A stretch of DNA of 11,353 nucleotides from an uncultured Ellagibacter sp. (lineage in GTDB: Bacteria; Actinomycetota; Coriobacteriia; Coriobacteriales; Eggerthellaceae). Below the pieces are notes generated by a model. That model saw nothing but the letters and a program-made list of their open reading frames with translations, did no database searches and was not told the origin of the DNA. The stretch covers positions 1-11,353 of the forward strand of contig CAKUIV010000061.1 in the NCBI GenBank assembly GCA_934661105.1, given 5' to 3'. The position numbers and the translations under genes were made by a program. Positions 1 to 7,146 of this stretch are shown one piece after another; position 1 is the stretch's first letter, and every line of letters begins with the position of its first letter.

Positions 1-1959
1 AAGCGCGACATGCGCGCAAAGGGCACCGAGACGCTGAAGTGGATGGAGGAAACCGGCACCCACGGCATCGTGCTGGCCGGCCGTCCCTATCACAACGACC
101 CCGAAATCAACCATGCCATCCCCGAGCTGCTCACGAGCTTCGGCTTGGCTGTGCTCACCGAGGACTCCATCGCGCATCTGGGCACGCTCGAGCGTCCGAT
201 TCGCCTGGTCGACCAGTGGATGTACCACACACGCCTCTACGCTGCGGCGAAGGTGGCGACCGAACGTCGCGACCTCGATCTCATCCAGCTGAACTCCTTC
301 GGCTGCGGCTTGGACGCGCTCACCACCGACCAGGTGCAGGAAATCTTGGAATCGGCGGGCAAGGTGTACACCGTGCTCAAGATCGACGAGGTGTCCAACT
401 TGGGCGCCGCCCGTATTCGCGTGCGCAGCCTGCTCGCCGCGCTGAAGGACCAGGCCGACGACGAGGCGGAGCGTGCGGCTAAACCGAAGAGCTGCCCGGT
501 TTGCGACATCGAGATCAGCGATGACGCCGTCCCCGGCTCCTTCACCGAGAAAGCGTCGCCTGAGGTGCGCGAGGAAGTGAAGCAGCGCGAGGGCGCAACC
601 ACCGAGTTCCCACGTGCGACGTTTACCGAGAAGATGAAGGAGGAGGGTTACACCATTCTGGCTCCGCAGATGGCGCCCTATCATTTCGAACTTCTCGTGC
701 CGATTTTCAGTCGCTTCGGCTACAACGTCGAGCTTTTGCCGAGTGTGGACCACGGCGCGGTCGACGCGGGATTGAAGTACGTGAACAACGACATCTGCTA
801 TCCGTCCATCCTGGTCACGGGTCAGATCATGGAGGCAGTTATGTCGGGGCGCTACGACACCGACAAGCTCGCCGTGCTCATCACGCAGACGGGCGGCGGC
901 TGTCGCGCCACCAACTACATCTCGCTTATCCGCAAGGCGCTTGCGGCGGTGGGTCTGTCGCATATCCCGGTCATCGCGATCTCGTTCAAGGACCTCGGCG
1001 AGAAAAACCCCGGTTTCGAGATCACTCCGAAGATGCTGCTCCAGGCGGTGTACGCGCTGCAGTACGGCGATTTGCTCATGCAATGCCTTTACCGTACGCG
1101 CCCTTACGAGGTGGAGCCCGGTAGCGTGAACAGGCTGTTCGATCATTGGATGGCAGACTGCAAGGCCCAGCTCGCGAAGGGCGTGAAGTACGGCGAGTTC
1201 AAGCGCACGGTGAGCCGGATCGTCGAGGATTTCGATTCCATCCCGCTTCAAGGCGAAGGGGAAAAGCCGCGCGTTGGCGTGGTCGGCGAGATCCTCGTGA
1301 AGTTCCATCCGACGGCGAACAACCAGGTAGTCGACGTGATCGAACGCGAGGGCTGTGAGGCTGTGGTGCCGGGGCTCATCGAGTTCTTCTTGTTCGGCGT
1401 TGCGGGCGGCATCTTCCAGAAAGACCCGCTCGGTCGCAGCTCGAAGGGCGCATTCGGCTCGAAGGTGGCGCTTTCGGCCATCAAGAAGTTCCGTGCACCG
1501 GTGAACAAGGCGCTTGCGGAATCGACCCGCTTCAACCCGCCGGCGAATATCTACGAGCTCGCGGAGTACGCGAGTGAGATTTTGTCGCTGTGCAACTCGA
1601 TGGGCGAGGGGTGGCTGCTCACCGCCGAAATGGTCGAGCTCATTAAGACGGGTGCGCCGAACATCGTGTGCGCGCAGCCTTTCGCGTGTTTGCCGAACCA
1701 TGTTGTGGGCAAGGCGGTCATCAAGGAGTTGCGCCGCCGCTACCCCGAAAGCAATATCGTTGCTGTGGACTATGATCCGGGCGCGTCCGAAGTGAACCAG
1801 CTTAACCGCATCAAGCTGATGATCTCGGTTGCAAAGGCGAACCTGGCTCAGAAGGAAGCCGAGGCCAAGGCGGCGCGCGATCGTTTCGTCGATGCTGACG
1901 GGTCTCATAGACGCGCGGAAGACGGCGGCGCGCTCGAAGTGGAAACCGAACTCGCGTAA
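1..1959 (+). CDS. 2-hydroxyacyl-CoA dehydratase activase-related protein, C-terminal part (5'-truncated by window edge)
   Basis: The frame is already open at base 1, so only about 652 C-terminal residues are visible; the first ATG (base 10) is probably internal. Typical family members are about 1,400 residues or more, with one or two N-terminal BadF/BcrA-type ATPase domains (outside this window) followed by the part seen here. Recognisable segments are AGRPYHNDPEINH (about 79-117), LNSFGCGLDAL (Cys at 304-306), NNDICYPSILVTGQ (Cys at 796-798), TGGGCRATNYIS (Cys at 901-903), AQPFACLPNHVVGKA (Cys at 1687-1689) and DYDPGASEVNQLNR near the end. These conserved cysteines are candidate Fe-S ligands. 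A CPVC pair (493-504) sits in a variable, charged linker. Related activases use ATP to push an electron into 2-hydroxyacyl-CoA dehydratases of anaerobic amino-acid fermentation; the role of the large fused forms is not settled. No dehydratase subunit genes are visible here. A strong terminator follows the stop codon, so this is the last gene of its transcript. Family placement is firm; substrate is unknown. Confidence 0.85.
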   Translation, partial: KRDMRAKGTETLKWMEETGTHGIVLAGRPYHNDPEINHAIPELLTSFGLAVLTEDSIAHLGTLERPIRLVDQWMYHTRLYAAAKVATERRDLDLIQLNSFGCGLDALTTDQVQEILESAGKVYTVLKIDEVSNLGAARIRVRSLLAALKDQADDEAERAAKPKSCPVCDIEISDDAVPGSFTEKASPEVREEVKQREGATTEFPRATFTEKMKEEGYTILAPQMAPYHFELLVPIFSRFGYNVELLPSVDHGAVDAGLKYVNNDICYPSILVTGQIMEAVMSGRYDTDKLAVLITQTGGGCRATNYISLIRKALAAVGLSHIPVIAISFKDLGEKNPGFEITPKMLLQAVYALQYGDLLMQCLYRTRPYEVEPGSVNRLFDHWMADCKAQLAKGVKYGEFKRTVSRIVEDFDSIPLQGEGEKPRVGVVGEILVKFHPTANNQVVDVIEREGCEAVVPGLIEFFLFGVAGGIFQKDPLGRSSKGAFGSKVALSAIKKFRAPVNKALAESTRFNPPANIYELAEYASEILSLCNSMGEGWLLTAEMVELIKTGAPNIVCAQPFACLPNHVVGKAVIKELRRRYPESNIVAVDYDPGASEVNQLNRIKLMISVAKANLAQKEAEAKAARDRFVDADGSHRRAEDGGALEVETELA

Positions 1960-2054
1960 AGTCCAAGAAGGCGGCGCCGAGGTGTCTTGAGTCTCGCGAT
2001 TGGGCCAAAAGCGAAGACGATGGCGCCGGTTGGAAACGGTACTAGCGGATCGAG

Positions 2055-2091
2055 GGGGGGGCGAATCGGAATGATTCGCCCCCTTGTTTTT
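2055..2091 (+). terminator. Rho-independent terminator after the activase-related gene
   Basis: An 11-bp perfect stem (2057-2067 with 2073-2083, GGGGGCGAATC paired with GATTCGCCCCC) closes a 5-nt loop (GGAAT). It is followed directly by TTGTTTTT (2084-2091). Two G-T pairs can extend the stem outwards. It lies 96 bases after the activase stop codon and should end that transcript. Confidence 0.9.
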
Positions 2092-2240
2092 CGAAAACAT
2101 GCCTAAGTGCGAAGGCTTGGCGTGGGCAGTCGATCTAGCCAGAAAAGTGCGTCTCTCTGATCAGGTGTTTTAGTTAAGCGCCAGAGCTCTTTCTCGTTAT
2201 GGGGGCTCATGCCTTCGCACTTAGATGGTTTTTTGAAAAG
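2087..2240. repeat. Long imperfect inverted repeat in the gltB upstream region
   Basis: CTAAGTGCGAAGGC at 2103-2116 is perfectly complementary to GCCTTCGCACTTAG at 2211-2224 (14 bp, 94 bases between the arms). Outside these arms the similarity continues imperfectly: TTTTCGAAAACAT (from about 2088) resembles the reverse complement of the 2225-2240 segment, giving arms of roughly 30 bases with small gaps. The interior (2117-2210) has no credible ORF. It could be a long-range RNA hairpin, a small element with terminal inverted repeats, or paired protein-binding sites. No clear target-site duplication was found by eye, so a mobile origin is not established. Confidence 0.6.
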
Positions 2241-2352
2241 ATAATTGCTCGAAGCAGCTGATTGGACCGCCTGGCTGAATTTGCTCGGCCGCGTTCAGCC
2301 TTGTCGGATCGTGCTGCTCAACCGCTCGCGGCGCCCGGTGGCGCTTTTATTT
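2240..2352 (+). ncRNA. Candidate small RNA or leader RNA between two terminators
   Basis: GATAAT at 2240-2245 matches TATAAT at five of six positions, though no good -35 box lies at normal spacing. A transcript starting about 2252 could form an outer stem AGCAGC/GCTGCT (2253-2258 with 2313-2318), an inner stem GGCTGAA/TTCAGCC (2273-2279 with 2294-2300) and finally the terminator-like hairpin at 2331-2352. That would be about 100 nt with no convincing ORF. An upstream promoter within 2092-2240 is equally possible, in which case this would be a conditional leader of gltB. It matches no RNA family I can name; this is inference from base pairing only. Confidence 0.3.
2331..2352 (+). terminator. 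Terminator-like hairpin in the gltB upstream region
   Basis: GCGCC (2331-2335) pairs with GGCGC (2340-2344) around a CGGT loop and is followed directly by TTTTATTT (2345-2352). The stem is short (5 bp, extendable by one G-T pair) but all G/C, and the T tract is good. It ends about 120 bases before gltB and about 260 bases after the previous terminator, with no gene between them. It either ends a small RNA or acts as an attenuator for gltB. ACCG at 2321-2324 could compete by pairing with the CGGT loop. Confidence 0.5.
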
Positions 2353-2424
2353 CAATTGTGTTTCATGGTTGTCATAACCCTGTTACGAAACTCCCCCTCG
2401 CGCTAACGAGTCGATACACTTCGC

Positions 2425-2437
2425 ATTACGCTGTAAT
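2425..2437. promoter_or_regulatory. 13-bp dyad ATTAC-N3-GTAAT before gltB, possible operator/-10 overlap
   Basis: ATTAC (2425-2429) and GTAAT (2433-2437) form a perfect 5-bp dyad around GCT, 35 bases before the gltB start. Its right half includes TGTAAT (2432-2437), five of six matches to a -10 box, which would put a transcript start near 2444; no clear -35 box stands at the right distance. Another -10-like sequence, TACACT, lies at 2415-2420. A dyad over a -10 box would suit a repressor site, but no regulator gene is present here and the sequence does not match the GlnR/TnrA consensus. Confidence 0.3.
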
Positions 2438-2460
2438 CAGTAGAACGGCGGATTGTAGAC

Positions 2461-2466
2461 GAAGGA
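2461..2466 (+). promoter_or_regulatory. Ribosome binding site of gltB
   Basis: GAAGGA stands 6 bases before the ATG at 2473. It supports this start over the next in-frame ATG at 2515, which would shorten the propeptide and has no comparable site. Confidence 0.6.
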
Positions 2467-2472
2467 CCGTAC

Positions 2473-5400
2473 ATGAATTCTCAAATTAGCGAACAGGCGG
2501 GGAATGCGGCCTGCATGGGGGTGCAGGAGCCGGTGGCTGGCGCCGCTCGCAAAACGCAGGCTCGCGGTCTTTACCGCTCTTCGTACGAGCATGATGCGTG
2601 CGGCATCGGCGCGCTTGCGCACCTGAAGGGTGAACGAAGCCACGCCATGCTCGACGACGCGCTTTCGGTGCTCGTGAACCTCGAGCATCGCGGAGGCACC
2701 GGCCTTGAGCGCAACACCGGCGACGGCGCCGGCGTGCTCTTTCAGATCCCGCACCGCTTCTTCCGCAAGGAGGCTCAGAAAGAGGGCCAGCTTTTGCCCG
2801 ACGAGGGCGATTACGGCGTGGCTATGCTCTTCTTCCCGCACGATGACGAAATCGGCGTGCGCGATGCGAAGCGCGTCTTCGAAGAGGGATGCGCGAAGTG
2901 CGGTGTGCCCCTGATGTTCTGGCGCGAGGTTCCAGTCGACCCGCACGATTTGGGTTCGACCGCGCGTGCCTGCATGCCAACCATCCTGCAGGCGTTTGTG
3001 CGTCGCCCCGACAACGTCGCCGCAGGTCAAGACTTTGAACGTAAGCTCTACGTATGCCGTCGCACCATCGAGCGCGCAGCCGACGCGAACCCGGCGCTTG
3101 CGGGCAAGATCTTCTACGTGTGCTCCATGTCCTCTCGCACCATCGTGTACAAGGGCATGCTCGTGGCAACTCAGATGCGCCGCTTCTTCATCGACCTGAA
3201 CGACGCGGCTGTGGAAACCTCTCTTGCGCTCGTGCATTCGCGCTACTCCACGAACACGACGCCCTCGTGGGAGCGCGCGCATCCGAACCGCTACATCATC
3301 CACAACGGCGAGATCAACACGCTGCGCGGCAACATTTCCTGGACGCGCGCTCGCGAGCCGAAACTCTACAGCCCCGTGCTCGGTGACGACCTGCGCCAGG
3401 TGCTGCCGATCATCAACCGCGAAGGCTCCGACTCGGCCATCTTGGACAACGTGCTCGAGTTCCTCACGATGAACGGTCGCCCGCTCGATCGCGCCGTCAC
3501 CATGATGATTCCCGAGCCGTGGGACAACAACGACCGCATCGACGAGAAGCGCCGCGCCTACGACGCCTACCAGTCCATGCTCATGGAGCCGTGGGACGGC
3601 CCTGCCGCCATCGCATTCACCGATGGCCATATGCTGGGTGCCGCGCTCGACCGCAACGGTTTGCGTCCGGCCCGCTACTACGTTACCCGCAAGGATTGGC
3701 TCATCCTGTCCTCCGAGGTCGGCACGATCGACGTCGATCCCGAAGATATCCTTCAGGCGGGTTGCCTGGGTCCTGGCGAGATGCTTGAAGTCGACCCTGA
3801 CCAGGGGCGCGTCATCTGGAACGACGAGATTCGCAATCGTTACGCCAATGAGAAGCCCTACCGTGATTGGCTCGGGGAGGAAACGCTCTCCGTCGACGAT
3901 TTGCCTCTCGCGGAAACTCCGGCTGCGGCCGAGGAAGACGCCGGCGAGCCGCTCACGCGCCGCATGGCGAAGCTTGGTTACCACTTCGACGACGTGCAGG
4001 AGCTTATCCGCCCCATGGCGAACAAGGGGTCGATTCCGCTCGCATCCATGGGCGTCGACGCGCCGCTCGCGTGCCTCTCGAAAAAGACGCGCAGCTTCTT
4101 CGACTACTTCAACCAGTTGTTTGCCCAGGTCACGAACCCGCCGATCGATGCGTTGCGCGAAAGCTTCGTTACCTCCACGGTGCTCTACGTGGGCAACCAC
4201 GGCAATCTTTTGGAAGACTGCCGCGACACGTGCCGTCTCGTGCGCCTTGAAAGCCCGATGCTCACCCACGACGAGTTCGACCGCCTGTGCGCGATCGACC
4301 GCGTCGGGTTCAAGACGGCGCGCTTCACCTGCACCTATTCGCGCGATGCGGAAGAAGGCGCGCTCGGCGCCGCTCTTGACGCGCTGTGCGGGGACGTGGA
4401 AGCCGCGGTGCGTGGCGGTGCGAACCTGATCGTGCTCTCCGACCGCGCGGGAGCGGGCGAGGTTCCTATCCCGAGCTTGCTTTCGCTCGCTGCGGTGCAC
4501 AACCACCTGATCGATGTGGGCCTGCGCACTGATGCCGATCTGCTCGTGGAAACGGGCGACGCCATGCGCGCACACGATTTCGCCTGCTTGGTGGGCTATT
4601 CCGCATCGGGCATCTACCCGTACATGGCGCACGAGTGCATTCGCGATCTGTGCGAGCGCGGCGAACTCGACGTGGACGGCGACACCGCCGTGGCGAACTA
4701 CGACAAGGCGGTTACGGCCGGCATCACGTCCATCATGTCGAAGATGGGCATCTCCACGATGCAGGGCTACCATTCCGCGCAGATCTTCGAGATCTTGGGA
4801 CTCGACGATGAACTCGTCGACAAGTACTTCACGCACACCTCCACCCGCATCGGCGGCTTGGGCGTGGAGGGCGTGCAGCGCGAGCTGAACGAGCGCTACG
4901 ACAAGGCAATCGCGCTCGACAAGTCGCCTGCGCCCGACCAGCTGCCCACGCTCGGCGTCACCTCGTGGCGCCCGATCGACGGTGAGGAGCACCTGATCAA
5001 CCCCAAGACGATCTATCTGCTTCAGCGTGCTGTGCGGGAGGGCGACTACAGCCTATTCAAGGAATACAGCGCCGCGTGCCACGTACCCGGTCGCGCGGTC
5101 ACGCTGCGCGATCTGCTTGATTTCGCCCCGCAGGGCGCCCCGGTGCCGATCGACGAGGTCGAACCCGCGAGCGAAATCGTGAAGCGTTTCAACACGGGCG
5201 CCATGAGCTACGGCTCCATTTCCAAGGAAGCTCATGAATGCCTCGCCATCGCGATGAATCGTCTCGGCGGCAAGTCGAACACGGGCGAGGGCGGCGAGGA
5301 CCCGGCGCGCGAGACGCCGCTTCCCAACGGCGACAGCAAGTGCAGCGCCATCAAGCAGGTGGCATCGGGCCGCTTCGGCGTGACGAGCCGCTACCTGTCT

Positions 5401-7143
5401 TCCGCCATCGAGATCCAGATCAAGATGGCGCAGGGCGCGAAACCCGGCGAAGGCGGGCATCTGCCCGGCAAGAAGGTGTATCCCTGGATCGCCGAGGTGC
5501 GCCGTTCCACCCCGGGCGTCGGCCTCATCTCGCCGCCGCCGCATCACGACATTTATTCGATCGAGGATTTGGCCGAGCTCATCTTCGACCTGAAGAACGC
5601 GAACCCCGGTGCGCGTGTGTCGGTGAAGCTGTGCGCGCTTGCGGGCGTGGGCACTATTGCCACGGGCGTTGCGAAGGGCGGTGCGGACAAGATCACCATC
5701 TCCGGTCACAACGGCGGCACGGGCGCGGCTCCGCGCGACTCGATCTACCACGCGGGCATCCCGTTCGAAATCGGCCTCGCCGAAACGCAGCAGACGCTTC
5801 TGCGCAACGGCTTGCGCTCTCGCGTCGTGGTGGAAACCGACGGCAAGCTCATGTGCGGCCGCGACGTCGCCATGGCGGCCCTGCTCGGCGCCGAGGAATT
5901 CGGCTTCGCCACCATGCCGCTCGTCGCCATGGGCTGCATGATGCAACGCGATTGCCAGCAGGACACCTGTCCCGTGGGCGTTGCCACGCAGAATTGCAAG
6001 CTGCGCAGCTGCTTTGCCGGCAAGCCCGAATACGTCGTGAACTTCATGATGTTCGTGGCTGAGGAGATGCGCGAGATCATGGCGCAGCTCGGCTTCCGCA
6101 CGGTCGACGAGATGGTGGGTCATCCCGAGTACCTGCGCCAGGTGCCCGTGCCGGGCAACTGGAAGGCGAACGAGATGGACCTCACCGACATGCTCGCCAC
6201 AGCGACCAACGAGTTCGGCCAGGCCATCCCTGGCGCCGATGGCAAGCATTTCCTGCCTTCCATGGCGCCCGACTGCCAGCTTGACCGCGCGCTCGACGCG
6301 ACGTTGTTCATCCCGTACACGGCCGATGCGCGCGAGCACTTGCAGCCCATCCGCTTCCGCGCCGATATCGCGAACGTGAATCGCTGCGTGGGCACGATGC
6401 TCGGCAGCCAGGTGACGCGCCAGCATCCCGAAGGACTTCCCGAGGGCTCGATCACGGTCGACTGCGACGGCTCGGGCGGCCAGAGCTTCGGCGCCTTCCT
6501 GCCGCGCGGCATCACCTTGAACATCGAAGGCGACGCGAACGACTACTTCGGCAAGGGATTGTCCGGCGGCATCTTAACGGTGCGCCCGTCGGAGGCGGCC
6601 ACGTACAAGTTCGATGAGAACGTGGTTGTCGGCAACGTGGCGTTCTACGGCGCGACCAGCGGGAAGGGCTTTGTGAACGGCCTTTCCGGGCAACGCTTCG
6701 CCGTGCGCAATTCCGGCGCCACCGTGGTGGTCGAGGGAGTGGGCAACCACGGCTGCGAGTACATGACCGGCGGCACCGCGCTCATCTTGGGCGAGGTCGG
6801 GCCGAACTTCGCGGCCGGCATGTCGGGCGGCGTGGCCTACGTGTACGACAAGTTCGGCACGCTCGCCGACAACTGCAACCTCGACATGGTTCGCTTGTGC
6901 GAGCCCTCCGAGAGCGAGATCGAGCTCATTCGCAGCCTGATCGAGGAGCACGTCGAGCGCACGCAGTCGCCGCGCGGCATCAAGCTGCTCTACCAGTTCA
7001 ATACGCTGAAGAAGCTGTTCGTGAAGGTGATTCCCCGCGACTACGAGCGCGTGATCAACGCGGTCGCCGCCGCTGAGGAGTCGGGCAAGTCGCATGAAGA
7101 GGCGTTGCAAATCGCATTCGACGCCATGACGGAAGGGAAGTAA
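2473..7143 (+). CDS. gltB: Glutamate synthase large (alpha) subunit
   Basis: The alpha subunit of glutamate synthase hydrolyses glutamine to ammonia and adds it to 2-oxoglutarate to make glutamate. It has 1,556 residues, slightly longer than the usual 1,480-1,530. The type-2 glutaminase domain should begin at Cys43 (HDACGIGALAH), exposed after removal of a 42-residue propeptide, as in E. coli GltB. NTGDGAGVL (81-89) and the HNGEINTLRGN segment (about 276-286) belong to this domain. The central domain carries LFAQVTNPPIDALRE (about 549-563) and SKMGISTMQGYHSAQIFE (about 756-773). The FMN-binding synthase domain starts near residue 906 (GAMSYGSISKEAHE) and includes ADKITISGHNGGTGAAP. The [3Fe-4S] ligands are Cys1155, Cys1161 and Cys1166 (C-x5-C-x4-C, then PVGVATQ). 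From about 1326 the glycine-rich C-terminal beta-helix domain follows. All catalytic and cofactor motifs look intact. gltD starts 3 bases after the stop codon, so the subunits are translated together. Confidence 0.97.
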   Translation: MNSQISEQAGNAACMGVQEPVAGAARKTQARGLYRSSYEHDACGIGALAHLKGERSHAMLDDALSVLVNLEHRGGTGLERNTGDGAGVLFQIPHRFFRKEAQKEGQLLPDEGDYGVAMLFFPHDDEIGVRDAKRVFEEGCAKCGVPLMFWREVPVDPHDLGSTARACMPTILQAFVRRPDNVAAGQDFERKLYVCRRTIERAADANPALAGKIFYVCSMSSRTIVYKGMLVATQMRRFFIDLNDAAVETSLALVHSRYSTNTTPSWERAHPNRYIIHNGEINTLRGNISWTRAREPKLYSPVLGDDLRQVLPIINREGSDSAILDNVLEFLTMNGRPLDRAVTMMIPEPWDNNDRIDEKRRAYDAYQSMLMEPWDGPAAIAFTDGHMLGAALDRNGLRPARYYVTRKDWLILSSEVGTIDVDPEDILQAGCLGPGEMLEVDPDQGRVIWNDEIRNRYANEKPYRDWLGEETLSVDDLPLAETPAAAEEDAGEPLTRRMAKLGYHFDDVQELIRPMANKGSIPLASMGVDAPLACLSKKTRSFFDYFNQLFAQVTNPPIDALRESFVTSTVLYVGNHGNLLEDCRDTCRLVRLESPMLTHDEFDRLCAIDRVGFKTARFTCTYSRDAEEGALGAALDALCGDVEAAVRGGANLIVLSDRAGAGEVPIPSLLSLAAVHNHLIDVGLRTDADLLVETGDAMRAHDFACLVGYSASGIYPYMAHECIRDLCERGELDVDGDTAVANYDKAVTAGITSIMSKMGISTMQGYHSAQIFEILGLDDELVDKYFTHTSTRIGGLGVEGVQRELNERYDKAIALDKSPAPDQLPTLGVTSWRPIDGEEHLINPKTIYLLQRAVREGDYSLFKEYSAACHVPGRAVTLRDLLDFAPQGAPVPIDEVEPASEIVKRFNTGAMSYGSISKEAHECLAIAMNRLGGKSNTGEGGEDPARETPLPNGDSKCSAIKQVASGRFGVTSRYLSSAIEIQIKMAQGAKPGEGGHLPGKKVYPWIAEVRRSTPGVGLISPPPHHDIYSIEDLAELIFDLKNANPGARVSVKLCALAGVGTIATGVAKGGADKITISGHNGGTGAAPRDSIYHAGIPFEIGLAETQQTLLRNGLRSRVVVETDGKLMCGRDVAMAALLGAEEFGFATMPLVAMGCMMQRDCQQDTCPVGVATQNCKLRSCFAGKPEYVVNFMMFVAEEMREIMAQLGFRTVDEMVGHPEYLRQVPVPGNWKANEMDLTDMLATATNEFGQAIPGADGKHFLPSMAPDCQLDRALDATLFIPYTADAREHLQPIRFRADIANVNRCVGTMLGSQVTRQHPEGLPEGSITVDCDGSGGQSFGAFLPRGITLNIEGDANDYFGKGLSGGILTVRPSEAATYKFDENVVVGNVAFYGATSGKGFVNGLSGQRFAVRNSGATVVVEGVGNHGCEYMTGGTALILGEVGPNFAAGMSGGVAYVYDKFGTLADNCNLDMVRLCEPSESEIELIRSLIEEHVERTQSPRGIKLLYQFNTLKKLFVKVIPRDYERVINAVAAAEESGKSHEEALQIAFDAMTEGK
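7131..7138 (+). promoter_or_regulatory. Ribosome binding site of gltD inside the gltB end
   Basis: GGAAGGGA lies in the last codons of gltB, 8 bases before the gltD ATG at 7147. With only 3 bases between the gltB stop and the gltD start, ribosomes can pass from one gene to the other, which fits balanced production of the two subunits. Confidence 0.6.
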
Positions 7144-7146
7144 GCG

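Noticed and set aside
2199..2261. 20-codon ORF (starts MGAHAFALRW) within the inverted repeat region, considered as a leader peptide
   Set aside because: No Shine-Dalgarno sequence precedes it, it has no run of Gln, Glu or other regulatory codons, and part of it is simply the right arm of the inverted repeat.
2353..2472. GlnR/TnrA-type site or known glutamine riboswitch before gltB
   Set aside because: No TGTNA-N7-TNACA match was found, and no fold resembling the glnA RNA motif could be recognised by eye.
2262..2489. 75-codon frame upstream of and overlapping gltB
   Set aside because: It starts with TTG without a ribosome binding site, runs through the terminator-like hairpin and the dyad, and overlaps the gltB start; the sequence is not protein-like.
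2437..4992. 851-codon minus-strand open frame opposite gltB
   Set aside because: Its protein is rich in Arg, His, Ala and Val with no recognisable domain, as expected when the antisense frame of a high-GC gene lacks stops; the plus strand encodes clear GltB motifs throughout.
5053..6426. 457-codon minus-strand open frame inside gltB
   Set aside because: Arg/His/Ala-rich shadow of the FMN domain coding sequence without any family motif.
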